Of a stretch of 64,000 bases of DNA, positions 50,260 to 59,759 are shown one piece after another. Location of the stretch: positions 1 to 64,000 of the forward strand of contig CAWIKY010000007.1 of assembly GCA_963836905.1 (NCBI GenBank), written 5' to 3'. The notes under the pieces were generated by a model. The model was not told the DNA's origin, ran no database searches, and was given only the letters and a program-made list of their open reading frames with translations. The position numbers and the translations under genes are program-made. Position 1 is the stretch's first letter. Every line of letters starts with the position of its first letter. Source of the DNA: CAWIKY01 sp963836905. Lineage in GTDB: Bacteria > Pseudomonadota > Alphaproteobacteria > Caulobacterales > Hyphomonadaceae.

Positions 50260-53089
50260 ATGACGGACCAGAAGAACGATCTGCAGTTTGCGCCCCCGCC
50301 AGCGGACGACGGTGCGCAAACATCCGGGCGGGCGCTGCGCGATTGTCTTTCGGCCGCGTTCGATCTGGCACCTTATCTGAAGAGACTGGCCCGCCAGCGG
50401 AGCGAAACCTTTGACGCGCTGGAAACCGCAGATGATGCCCGCGCACTCATTGACGACGTTCTGAAGTCTGTGGAGGCACTGGACCCTGCCACGCCGCGCG
50501 ATGAAGCCATGCGCGCCTTGCGACAGGCCAAGCAGGATGTTCATCTGGCGCTCGCAGCACTCGACCTCGGCACGCATGAAGACTGGTCATTCGTCAGCCG
50601 ACGGTTTTCCGAATTTGCGGATCTGGCGCTGGCGGCTGCCCTGCGCGGGGCTGTCGAGACCGCACGCTCTAAGGGGCGCCTCTCTGAAGATGAAACCGCA
50701 AACCCCGGATACGTCGACGGGCTTTTCATTCTGGCGCTCGGCAAGCTTGGGGCATGTGAGCTCAACTATTCCAGTGATATCGACATCATCGCCTTTCAGG
50801 ACCCTGACCGTTTCCCGGGCGATGGTCAGGCCGCCGTCAAGATCATCCAGGACATGTCGCAGCGCCTGGAATCCCAGACCGAGGACGGTTACGTGCTGCG
50901 CGTCGACCACCGACTGCGTCCGGACCCATCCTCCACGCCGGTCGCCGTCAACACCCGGTCTGCGGAGCTTTATTATGAAAGCACGGCGCAGAACTGGGAG
51001 CGCATGGCGTTCATCAAGGCACGATTTGCGGCAGGCCATGAAGATGCTGCAAACGCGTTTATCGAGGATATCCGGCCCTTTGTCTGGCGTAGACATCTGG
51101 ACTATTGGGCCGTGGCTGACATCCACGCGATCAAGCTGCAGATCCATGCCCAGAACCAGCATTCGGACCTCTCCGACCCTGTCTTTGATGTGAAGCTCGG
51201 GCGCGGCGGTATCCGCGAGATCGAGTTCTTTGCGCAGACCCAGCAATTGATTCATGGCGGACGAAACCCGTCCCTCCGCGCGCCGCGAACGGTCGACGCG
51301 CTGGCCGCGCTCGTTGCCGAAGAGATGGTCACCGACGAGGAAGCCGCTACGCTGACGGCTGCCTACGGATGGTGGCGCGGTGTCGAGCATCGCATCCAGA
51401 TGATGAACGACGAACATACCCATTCGCTGCCCGCCAAGGCCGACCAGCGGCTGCGCGTCGCGAAGCTTTCCGGGTTTGCGGACGTGGAGGCGTTCGATCA
51501 GCGCAATGGTCACGTCCGTGATCAAGTACAGTCCATCTATTTCGATCTCTTCGAGCCGGACCGGCGCGAAGAGGCACGTGCGGGCAATCTGGTCTTCACC
51601 GGCGTCGACATGGACCCCGGTACGCTGGACACCCTGCGCACTGCGGGTTTTTGCGAACCCGAGAAAGTGGTGGAAACCTTCCGGTCCTGGCACCGGGGCG
51701 GCATTCGCGCGACCAAGAGTGCACGTGGCCGACAACTCCTGACGGAGATCGAGCCCCTGCTTATCGAGGCCATGTCCCAGAGCGGCGATCCCGACGCGGC
51801 TCTCACAGGCCTGAAGACCTTTCTGGCGGGGTTGTCCGCGGGCGTTCAGACCCTCTCATTCCTGCAAGCCAATCCGGAGCTTCTGAAAGACAGTTTGAAC
51901 GCACTGGCCATCGCACCAAGACTGGCGGGGGATCTTTCCGCGCGTCCAACCATGCTCGAAGCGATGATCGAAAGCGATTTCAACGCCTCCATCGATCAGG
52001 ATGCCTGCGGGTTTCTTGAAGCGATCGAGGCGGTCGGAACGCAAACCGACATGGACCTCGAAACCGCCATGAATGCCGTGCGGGTACAGTATCGCGACGA
52101 GCATTTCCGCATTCGCTTCCAGCTTGTGCGGGGGGTCGCCACCGTTTCGCAGGCGGAGACCGCCTTCACCCGTCTGGCCGACATCTGCATCGCCGCGCTT
52201 GAGCCGCATGCAGTCACGGCGGCCCGAAAGAACAATGAGGATGTCCCGGGATGCTGGGCCGTTTGCGGTCTTGGCAAGCTCGGCACCGGGGAAATGACCT
52301 CGACCTCCGACCTCGACATGCTGGTCGTTTATGATCCGCTGGACACCGAAAACGGCACGGCCTTCTACAGCCGCGCCGCGCAGCGTCTCATCGCGGCGCT
52401 GTCGGCAGAGACGCCCGAAGGCAGGCTCTACGAAGCCGACATGCAGCTTCGACCGTCGGGCCGGGCCGGGCCGGTGGCGGTGCGCAAGTTCGGCCTTCGA
52501 CAGATATTACGAAGACGATGCCTGGACGTGGGAGCTCATGGCGTTGACGCGGCTTCGCTGCATTGCCGGAAACGGGACACTCCGCGAGGCGATCACGAAG
52601 CGGCGCGAGGAAGTCCTCAGCTTGCCACGCGACAGAAGCGTCATTACCCGTGATGTCCACGATATGCGCGAACGGCTCGACAAGGACCGCAGCGCCGATA
52701 CGTCCTGGGATCTGAAGTTGGCGCGCGGCGCCCTCCTCGATATCGAGTTCCTGACCCAATGGCTGCAACTTGTGACGCCGGACGTGAAATGGAGCGACCG
52801 GTCTCCGTCAGCCGTGCTTGAAAGCGAGGCTGCCGCGGAGACCTTCGGACGGGAGGACAGGGCGGTCCTTGCCGATGCCTTCCGGCTGCAGTCCGATCTG
52901 ATGGGCCTGCGACGCGCCGGGCTGAAAGGACTGATCGACCCGGACACGGCTCCCGCGCCCTTCCTTGCGCGTCTGGCAAAGGCTGCCAAAAAGGACGATT
53001 TCGATGCGGCAGCGAAGGCCGTTTCGAAGGCTCAGGCAAACGTGAAGCGCATCTACGAAAAAATAATTGCAGGGCCAGCGACGGAATAG
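50260..53089 (+). pseudogene. glnE: Glutamine synthetase adenylyltransferase/adenylyl-removing enzyme, single frameshift near 52490
   Basis: About 943 residues. The N-terminal removase domain has ALGKLGACELNYSSDIDIIA with the GS-DID metal site, and DVKLGRGGIREIEFF. The C-terminal transferase domain has the second nucleotidyltransferase core LGKLGTGEMTSTSDLDMLVV, then LRPSGRAGPVAVR. There the frame breaks and resumes one base over with FDRYYEDDAWTWELMALTRL, the conserved continuation. The end has RGALLDIEFLTQWLQL. GlnE modifies glutamine synthetase in response to nitrogen. The start at 50260 (MTDQKND) begins 32 bases after the kinase. A sequence error is the likely cause of the break. Confidence 0.92.
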
Positions 53090-53147
53090 ACGAGCACGTT
53101 CGTGCAAGTATACGGGGCAGGCAAAAACCAACGCAACGGAGCGTCAC

Positions 53148-53633
53148 ATGAAAACCACAACGAAACTGATCGCCATCTCACTAGTAGCGGCAACCGCCGT
53201 TGCCGGCAGCATGGCGATTGCACAGGAACGCGGCGGCAAGAACATGCGCGGCGAACGTCTCGAACAACTCGACACCAACAAGGACGGGGCCATCTCCCGT
53301 GACGAGGTGAAGGCCGAGCGGCTTGAACGCTTCGCAATGGCGGACATCGACAGTGACGGAGCCGTCTCGCAAGCCGAGATGGTAGCCTTTACCGAGGCCC
53401 GCCGCGCTGAACGCCGCGAACGCCGTCAGGCCAGACAGTTTGCCCGTCTCGACACCGATGGAAACGGTACTGTGTCAGCTGAAGAGTTCGCCGGGCGCGA
53501 GATGAAGATGTTCGAGCGTGCCGATATCAATGGTGACGGCTCGGTCGATGCTGAGGAACGCGAAGCCATGGCGGCGAAGGTCCGCGACATGCGTGGAAAG
53601 CATCGCGGCAAGCGTGCCGACCGGATGCAATAG
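53148..53633 (+). CDS. Exported EF-hand protein
   Basis: The 161-residue protein has a signal peptide (KLIAISLVAATAVAGSMAIA) and four EF-hand loops: DTNKDGAISRDE, DIDSDGAVSQAE, DTDGNGTVSAEE and DINGDGSVDAEE. Each has the canonical acidic pattern for calcium. The linker and tail are Arg-rich (RRAERRERRQARQFAR). It should be periplasmic and bind calcium. It lies immediately upstream of an ECF sigma gene, as EF-hand proteins do in several alphaproteobacteria. The significance of that pairing is not established. Confidence 0.93.
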   Translation: MKTTTKLIAISLVAATAVAGSMAIAQERGGKNMRGERLEQLDTNKDGAISRDEVKAERLERFAMADIDSDGAVSQAEMVAFTEARRAERRERRQARQFARLDTDGNGTVSAEEFAGREMKMFERADINGDGSVDAEEREAMAAKVRDMRGKHRGKRADRMQ

Positions 53634-53717
53634 CACCGTAGCCAAACGTCTTGCGGAAACGACGCCGGCAGGTCCAGGTTAAGGCCTGCCGGTATGTCTG
53701 TTCGGCCGGGAGCATAA

Positions 53718-54275
53718 ATGGAGACCAGCGATGATCACCTCATGCAGCGCACGGCAACAGGCGACCGTCAGGCGGCAGCCATGCTGATGCACCGTCATCT
53801 CCCCTGTGTCATGAGCGTGGCTTCGCGTATGACCGGCAACCGTCAAGACGCCGAAGATGTCGCGCAGGATGTCTTTATGAAAGTATGGAAAGCCGCGCCG
53901 GGCTGGACCATTGGCAAAGCCGCTTTCCCGACCTGGTTACATACAGTGACGATCAACCGATGCCGCGACGGTTTTCGCAAGCGCCGCGAGCAGACCTTCG
54001 CCGACCCGCCCGAGATACGCGATGAGGCAGATACCCCCGAAGACGCGTTGCGGACACGTCAGACCGATGCCCGTGTTCGCGGCGCGCTTGCGCGGCTGCC
54101 TGACAGACAGAGAGCCGCGCTCGTTCTCAGTCATTACGAAGGCTTGGGCAATGAGGAGACCGCACGCATCATCGGTATCTCGATCAGGGCTGTGGAAAGC
54201 CTTCTGGCCCGCGCCCGACGCTCTCTCAAGGCCGATTTCGCCTCTGACCCTTATTTCTCCGACCGGCACGCATGA
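53718..54275 (+). CDS. ECF-subfamily RNA polymerase sigma factor
   Basis: The 185-residue protein has sigma region 2 (HLPCVMSVASRMTGNRQDAE, DVAQDVFMKVW, FPTWLHTVTINRCRDGFRKR) and region 4 (LARLPDRQRAALVLSHYEGL, NEETARIIGISIRAVESLLA). It ends with a short tail. The start of the next gene overlaps its end (ATGATG...). ECF sigma factors respond to envelope signals through an anti-sigma, and the next gene is the candidate. Confidence 0.94.
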   Translation: METSDDHLMQRTATGDRQAAAMLMHRHLPCVMSVASRMTGNRQDAEDVAQDVFMKVWKAAPGWTIGKAAFPTWLHTVTINRCRDGFRKRREQTFADPPEIRDEADTPEDALRTRQTDARVRGALARLPDRQRAALVLSHYEGLGNEETARIIGISIRAVESLLARARRSLKADFASDPYFSDRHA

Positions 54276-54748
54276 TGAATATCAAGACTTTCGCCAGTCT
54301 TCTCGACACCTACGGCCCGGACCCTGCAAACTGGCCGGAGCGGAAGCGTGCGGACGGGCTCGCACTTGCCGCTTCGGACGCAGAGGCCAGAGCCGCTCTG
54401 GCAGACGCCCGCAGGCTGGACGCACTGCTGAACGAGGCTGCGTCTTTTGAAGCCGACAGCGCACTGGAAACGGCCATTCTGCGCAGCGCGCCTTCCGGAA
54501 AGAGCGCAACCGGCCCGGTGCGGACGGTGCGATGGGGCGGATGGGCGATCCCGTCCGGCGCCGCGATGGCAAGCCTCGTTTTCGGGCTGACCATCGGTTC
54601 TGCCCTGTCAGGAGGCTATGCCGAGCGCGAAGGCACCCTTGCAAGCGAAGCCGAAGAGTATCTGACAGCATCACTGACCTCGTTTTCTACCGACGAGGTT
54701 GCCAGTCCGGTCTGGCCGGGCCTTGATGAAAGCGACACACGCTCATGA
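54272..54748 (+). CDS. Membrane protein, candidate anti-sigma factor
   Basis: The 158-residue protein has a soluble N-terminal part starting MNIKTFASLLDTYGPDPANW, with a Leu-rich coiled section (ALADARRLDALLNEA), one membrane helix (GWAIPSGAAMASLVFGLTIG) and a periplasmic tail. It overlaps the sigma gene and is followed by an overlapping CpxP-like gene. The 'YGPDPANWP' start recurs in alphaproteobacterial proteins next to ECF sigma genes. An anti-sigma role is inferred from position and topology; no ZAS zinc motif is present. Confidence 0.7.
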   Translation: MMNIKTFASLLDTYGPDPANWPERKRADGLALAASDAEARAALADARRLDALLNEAASFEADSALETAILRSAPSGKSATGPVRTVRWGGWAIPSGAAMASLVFGLTIGSALSGGYAEREGTLASEAEEYLTASLTSFSTDEVASPVWPGLDESDTRS

Positions 54749-55257
54749 CCTCCCGAACCCAGATTCTTCTCGTCGTCTCGCTCTGTCTGAATGCTGCTCT
54801 GACCGGCATCTTCATCGGCTACCTTGTGTTCACCCCCCCGCCCCCGGGTCCTGAACCCGCGCAGACCTCTCAGGGAACGCGCGGCGAAGGCCCCTCAGGG
54901 AGACACGCGCTCTCATCGCTCGAACCGGCAGAACGCCAGCGCTTGCGGCGCGAGCTCGGCCGTCAATGGCGCACCCTTGATGAAGAACGATACGCCGTTC
55001 GACGTGCGCGGCAGGCGGTAGAGGAGGTCCTGCAGGCAAAGCCCTATGACGTTGCTGCTGTCGCAAATGCTCTGGATGATCTGCGCGAGGCTGAAGACGA
55101 GCTGAAGGCGCAAATGCAGACACGCATGCTTGAGACTGTCGACACCCTGCCGCCCGAGGCGCGCGCCGACGCCGTACTGGCCCTCAGCGGAGCCGAAGGG
55201 CACCGCAGCGGCCGTAGAGGGGGGCCGCGCCGCGGTACAGAGAGACGGGGCGACTGA
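54745..55257 (+). CDS. Periplasmic heavy-metal sensor-like (CpxP/Spy-type) membrane protein
   Basis: The 170-residue protein has an N-terminal membrane anchor (ILLVVSLCLNAALTGIFIGY) and a Pro-rich linker. A helical domain follows with LSSLEPAERQRLRRELGRQW and a heptad-rich DVAAVANALDDLREAEDELK that matches the LTxxQ-type metal-sensor/CpxP fold. A basic, Gly/Arg-rich tail ends it. It is translationally coupled to the candidate anti-sigma. Such proteins sense metal or misfolding and modulate the sigma/anti-sigma switch; here that is inferred. Confidence 0.78.
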   Translation: MTSRTQILLVVSLCLNAALTGIFIGYLVFTPPPPGPEPAQTSQGTRGEGPSGRHALSSLEPAERQRLRRELGRQWRTLDEERYAVRRARQAVEEVLQAKPYDVAAVANALDDLREAEDELKAQMQTRMLETVDTLPPEARADAVLALSGAEGHRSGRRGGPRRGTERRGD

Positions 55258-55269
55258 CCGGAACGCACG

Positions 55270-56484
55270 TCAGCGTGACCGCCGCAGCAGGCTGAGATAG
55301 GCATCGATCTGTTCGGTCAAGGCGCGGGTTCTGGTGGTCTGCGCCGAGAGGTCGACAGCATTGGTATCGGCGACCTCCCTGACAATTCTCATTGCCTCAC
55401 GCGCCCAGTCCACGCCTGAGGTTCCACGTATCTGCGAGATCACCCGCCGGTATCGGATCTGTGCATCGGCATGTTCGCCAACGATCCAGCCCCCTTTGAC
55501 TGAACGGGGCAGCATGTCCCAGTCATCCAGCAGCTTCCAGTAAACGTAGAGAAGGTGCGAAAAGGCGGGAAAGCTCTTGCGCGGCCCTTCCCAGAACGAT
55601 TTGTCGGCTGTCTCGTGGCGCAAGTGAAAAACCAGCCAGGCCAGCAAATGGTAGGGTTCCGGTGCATGTTCCGCCGAGAAGATGTAGCGCGGCACACGGG
55701 TGAGCCAGATTGCGAGCCGGGCCTGTGCTGATGCCGGTTCGCCAAGCGGACCGCACACGAAAGCCTGCAGAATATCTTTCGGTGACACATGACGCTGCAT
55801 CGCCAGTCCCGGTGTGAGCGGTGCCTTGTGCCTTCGGCGAAGTGCAACCGTTTGATCGGCCGGCAGGGACTCCTGCAGCATGTGCGTCTGCAAACGTTTC
55901 AGAAACGGTTCAAGCGCCAGAAAGTCGTAGGGACCGATGTTCTCCTGTGTATTTGCCCCGCGCACAACGCCCGTCCTCAACTGGGCATCGCACGATACGA
56001 CAACTTTCAAGGGCACCCAGACACCGTCCAGTGTGCCCGATCCGCGCTGGTCGAAAAGAGTAATGGATGTCTGGGCGCCATTGACGATCTGCGGAGCGGA
56101 CAGCGTCAACGTGGTGTTCACGATGTCAGCCCCGTGCGCCACGATGACGACGCCGTTATTGCGCAGGATGACCTGATCCTGCTCGCCCGCTTCAAGTGTC
56201 TCGCGCAGGGCAAGCGCGCCGATATTGTGCTCGTATCCGAGATGATCGCGAACATTCTCCACGAACAGTCTCGTATCGTGGCGCGGGCTGTCCGAGTCCG
56301 GATCGGCGACGAAGGCGGCAAGCGCCTCGCCTTTGACATATCCAATGAACCCGTTTGCATCCGGCAGATCCAGCAGATGCACATCACGCAGCAGGCGTGG
56401 ACCATGATCGATGTCGAGGTCGCGCAGCAGCTTGCCGGATGTGCGCGCAAAGCGAGTGACGGCATCGTCTAGCGGATTGTCCAT
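55270..56484 (-). CDS. AIPR-family (abortive phage infection-like) protein
   Basis: The ATG at 56484 is preferred because AGAGG lies 9 bases upstream; a GTG at 56508 is possible. The 404-residue protein shows the AIPR pattern: DTRLFVENVRDHLG, VILRNNGVVIVAHGADIVNT, LSAPQIVNGAQTSITLFDQR and VRGANTQENIGPYDFLALEP. The 'N-NG' loop and 'QIVNGxQT' are the most conserved parts of the family, founded on the abortive-infection protein AbiR-like/AIPR group. The C-terminal half is helical. AIPR proteins often sit in defence islands, but this one is alone among core genes. The function is unproven. Confidence 0.85.
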   Translation of the reverse strand: MDNPLDDAVTRFARTSGKLLRDLDIDHGPRLLRDVHLLDLPDANGFIGYVKGEALAAFVADPDSDSPRHDTRLFVENVRDHLGYEHNIGALALRETLEAGEQDQVILRNNGVVIVAHGADIVNTTLTLSAPQIVNGAQTSITLFDQRGSGTLDGVWVPLKVVVSCDAQLRTGVVRGANTQENIGPYDFLALEPFLKRLQTHMLQESLPADQTVALRRRHKAPLTPGLAMQRHVSPKDILQAFVCGPLGEPASAQARLAIWLTRVPRYIFSAEHAPEPYHLLAWLVFHLRHETADKSFWEGPRKSFPAFSHLLYVYWKLLDDWDMLPRSVKGGWIVGEHADAQIRYRRVISQIRGTSGVDWAREAMRIVREVADTNAVDLSAQTTRTRALTEQIDAYLSLLRRSR

Positions 56485-56534
56485 TGCTGCAGCCTCTGAA
56501 ACGTTCACCCCTACCCTATACGCAAAACCGCGCG

Positions 56535-58985
56535 TCAGGCAGCATTGGTCTGCGCAGGTTCCGGAACGATGACCGGCAGATAGATCGAGACGGTCGTGCC
56601 GCTGCCAAGCTTGCTTTCAATGTCGAAGCGTCCGCCATGCATCTCCGCGAATGCCTTGGTCAGCGCCAGACCAAGCCCCGTCCCCTTGGTATCAGCCTCG
56701 TCCTTGTTGGTCGCCTGCTCGAACGGATTGGCAAGCTTGGGCAGGTCCTTTTCCGGAATACCGACACCGGTATCGATGACGCGTATCGCGATCATGTCGC
56801 CTTCGGGGGTCAGCCTCACGGTGACCTTGCCGCCTTCGGGCGTGAACTTGATCGCGTTGGAGACGAGATTGAGCACCATCTGTTTGATGGCGCGATGATC
56901 GGCCTCGATCTCCGGAACGTCGTGATTGTCGTCCAGTACCAGGGTGATGTTCTTGTCGGCGGCGCGGCGCTGGATCATCCGGATCGCCGCATCGACAGGT
57001 TCGACAGGATCGATCGGCTTGGGATTGATCGTCATCTTGCCGCTTTCGATCTTCGCCATATCGAGAATGTCGTTGATCATGTCCAGCAGATGCTGACCTG
57101 ACAGGTTGATGGAGGCAGCGTATTCCTGGTAGCGCGGATCGCCGAGCGGACCGAACATCTGCTTTGCGAGGATCTCAGAAAAGCCGTTGATCGCATTCAG
57201 CGGTGTGCGCAGTTCATGGCTCATGTTCGCGAGGAAATTGCCCTTGGCACTGCTGGCCAGTTCCGCCTTCGTTTTCTCTTCCGCGTATTTGCGCGTCAAC
57301 TCGCTCGCCCGGCCTTCGGACACCTGCAATTCCTGCAACAACCGTCGTAGCTTCTTCTCGTTGCGCAGCGAGGCATCCTTCTCGGTGTAGGATGCCGTGA
57401 TGTCGTGGCATATGGTCAGTGTGACGCCCTGACCGCTTGTCTGGTCGGTCATGTTCAGCCAGCCGCCGGCGAGAAGCTGGATTTCCCGCACATGCCGTGC
57501 GCCCTCTTTCGGCCTGTCCAGACGGATAACTTTCGACATCTGGACCGAAACGATGTCACGCGAGAGACCGGGGCGCAGCGTCCCTTCCGCGAAACCGAAA
57601 ATGCGCTGGAATGCGGCGTTCCAGAAGAGAAGACGCTTGCGCTCATCCCACAAGGCCACCGGACCCTGATAGGCCTCCAGCGCATCTTTCAGTCTCTGTT
57701 CTGCCAGATGCCCAAGCGCTTCACGCCGGACACGGTCGGTGACGTCGAACGCCATGCCGGACATGACCTTGCCGGTTTCGCTTTCTATCACGCGGCCGCG
57801 CAGCTCGATTGAACGTGCGGTTTCGCTCTCGCCCAGCCGAATGGTGACATTGAGCCCGCCCCGCTCCAGCGCCTGTGCCAGGGCCAGTTCCAGTCCCGCC
57901 GGATCGCTGGGCATGAGGGCTGCCGCAAACCCTCGGGTCGGCAGCGCGCTACCGTCGGCGCATCCGCAAAGTTCGGCCAGCAATCCGCCGACAGTGACAC
58001 CGTCCGCTGCAGGCTGTGTGCGCCACCATCCCGCCCTTGCAGCACTGAATGCAGACGGATCGGGACCATCCACCTCAGTCTCTTGGTCGTCCTTGGCAAC
58101 TGCTGCGCGGCTGTCCCGTTCGCGAAGGAGCACGATCAGCCCGAGAATCGCAAATGTCGGGGCCAACAAAAGTAGCGCCAGAGCAGCGGTCCGGAAAGCT
58201 CCCCCGATATCCAGAATGGGTTTGGCAACATTGATGCACGCCTTGACCTGCGACACCGGCTCGGTATGGCAGCCTTCCAGCAGGCGATGCCAGTTGCCGG
58301 CATCGGACAAGGCATAATCGGTCTGTTCTGACGGTGAGCCCAGACGCTCCACCATCGAGGGTGTGCCGATCACTTCCGGCACATTGCCGGCAGGACCGGT
58401 CAGAATGATCGCCTCATCGGGCCGCACCGGCGGGAGGATGCCGCGAAGCGGTGCAACCGTCGCCCAGATGCCGGAGGGAAGTGCGCTGACCGTCACGATG
58501 TCCGCATCGGCAAATCCGATTTCACGGCGCTCTGCCCGCAGCTGTTTCGCCATCTCCAGCGTAGCAGCTGTTGCAAGACCACGCCTTGGTCCGGCCGGTT
58601 CGAGCCGAAAGATCCGTTCGGGCACCGGTCCACCGGTTTCCATCGCGAGCGAGCCGAGACCGGCTGATGTTCCGATCTGTAGCACCGCGTCCATCGCGCT
58701 TTTATGAGCGAGCAGCCGACCTGTCAGGAGCTCCGCACGCTCGGCGAGGCGAGAGGTTTCCGAAAGGGATGCGGTGCGCTGGTCCTGCCAGCCTTTCAGA
58801 CCCAGAGCTGCCAGCTGGATCAGCACGAGCAGGATCGCCAGGCCTTTCAGACGGGATAGCTGGCGGCGTCGGTCGGGTGCAGGTGTCCGCTTCGCGCTGG
58901 TGGCACGACCATTCCGGGAGTCTGACGCTGTTTTACGGGCTTTCAAATGCTTCCCCAGGGCAGATAGACGCCACCAAAACGCCAT
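56535..58985 (-). CDS. PleC/DivJ-like sensor histidine kinase
   Basis: The 816-residue kinase has two membrane helices (LAILLVLIQLAALGLKGWQD near 45 and AALALLLLAPTFAILGLIVL near 265) around a periplasmic domain. Two PAS-like regions follow (about 300-520), with FWNAAFQRIFGFAEGTL, then a coiled coil. The HisKA domain has phospho-His near residue 590 (NMSHELRTPLNAINGFSEIL, QMFGPLGDPRYQEYAASINL) and is followed by a complete HATPase (NLVSNAIKFTPEGG, DTGVGIPEKDL, TGLGLALTKAFAEMHGG). It most resembles the PleC/DivJ kinases that tune DivK in the alphaproteobacterial cell cycle. No cognate regulator is adjacent except the receiver at 59078. Confidence 0.92.
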   Translation of the reverse strand: MAFWWRLSALGKHLKARKTASDSRNGRATSAKRTPAPDRRRQLSRLKGLAILLVLIQLAALGLKGWQDQRTASLSETSRLAERAELLTGRLLAHKSAMDAVLQIGTSAGLGSLAMETGGPVPERIFRLEPAGPRRGLATAATLEMAKQLRAERREIGFADADIVTVSALPSGIWATVAPLRGILPPVRPDEAIILTGPAGNVPEVIGTPSMVERLGSPSEQTDYALSDAGNWHRLLEGCHTEPVSQVKACINVAKPILDIGGAFRTAALALLLLAPTFAILGLIVLLRERDSRAAVAKDDQETEVDGPDPSAFSAARAGWWRTQPAADGVTVGGLLAELCGCADGSALPTRGFAAALMPSDPAGLELALAQALERGGLNVTIRLGESETARSIELRGRVIESETGKVMSGMAFDVTDRVRREALGHLAEQRLKDALEAYQGPVALWDERKRLLFWNAAFQRIFGFAEGTLRPGLSRDIVSVQMSKVIRLDRPKEGARHVREIQLLAGGWLNMTDQTSGQGVTLTICHDITASYTEKDASLRNEKKLRRLLQELQVSEGRASELTRKYAEEKTKAELASSAKGNFLANMSHELRTPLNAINGFSEILAKQMFGPLGDPRYQEYAASINLSGQHLLDMINDILDMAKIESGKMTINPKPIDPVEPVDAAIRMIQRRAADKNITLVLDDNHDVPEIEADHRAIKQMVLNLVSNAIKFTPEGGKVTVRLTPEGDMIAIRVIDTGVGIPEKDLPKLANPFEQATNKDEADTKGTGLGLALTKAFAEMHGGRFDIESKLGSGTTVSIYLPVIVPEPAQTNAA

Positions 58986-59077
58986 GATTCTGCTAGGCTC
59001 CCAATCCTTAACCTCTCGTTAATATTAGGGAATGAGTAACCTTCCAGCCGGGGCTTGCACCGGGAAATACTGACCGG

Positions 59078-59641
59078 TCAGCCGTTTGCCGCCGGGTGGT
59101 CCGTCGCGTTTTCGGACGAGTCCCCCGTCCCTGCCGCGGCGGCGGCCGCCTTGAGCATGTCGTCGCGCCGCTCTTCTCCGCGAAACTGGCTGTTGTCGAG
59201 CCTGCGCCGGTCCGGCCCGAAATAGACCGATGTCCGCACGAACGGACGTGGCGTATTCACGATGGCGCAGACCTTGCGATACATTTCATGGGCATTGACC
59301 GGTTTGCAGCAGAACTCGGTCACCCCGGCGTCGCGTGCCGCCACGACCTTTGAACGCTCCGAATACGCCGTCAGCATGATGATCGGCACGAACGGGTTGG
59401 GACTGTCTTCGCCGGTACGCACCAGCCGCGTAAAGTCGAGCCCGTCGAGAATATCCATCAGATAGTCGACGATGATGAAATCAATTTGCTCGGTGCGGAC
59501 GATCTCGAAGGCTTCAGCGGCGTCGCGGGCTTCCAGAAACCGCGAAATGCCGAAGCCACGCAGCAGCGACTTCACAATCAGGATCATGTGCGCGCTGTCG
59601 TCGACAATCAACACTGTCAGACGGTTCATTGCCAGTGACAT
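59078..59641 (-). CDS. Receiver-domain protein
   Basis: The 187-residue protein is mainly a CheY-like receiver (LTVLIVDDSAHMILIVKSLL; phospho-Asp in FIIVDYLMDILDG; Lys in FCCKPVNAHEMY). A C-terminal extension follows (VRTSVYFGPDRRRLDNSQFR) that recurs in Hyphomonas- and Maricaulis-type single-domain regulators. No output domain is visible. It lies about 90 bases upstream of the kinase on the same strand and is its plausible partner. Confidence 0.9.
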   Translation of the reverse strand: MSLAMNRLTVLIVDDSAHMILIVKSLLRGFGISRFLEARDAAEAFEIVRTEQIDFIIVDYLMDILDGLDFTRLVRTGEDSPNPFVPIIMLTAYSERSKVVAARDAGVTEFCCKPVNAHEMYRKVCAIVNTPRPFVRTSVYFGPDRRRLDNSQFRGEERRDDMLKAAAAAAGTGDSSENATDHPAANG

Positions 59642-59759
59642 TCAACGCCTCCACAGCGACTGACGAAACCCTGCACCCGGATCGCCGGAGAACGAGACGC
59701 GGACACTTGAACCCTACTTCTATCCACAATGCCTTAACGTCATTTTACCACGGCAGCGG

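Noticed and set aside
52100..52530. Programmed ribosomal frameshifting in glnE
   Set aside because: No slippery heptamer or stimulatory stem is evident, glnE is not known to use it, and similar single breaks occur in several unrelated genes.
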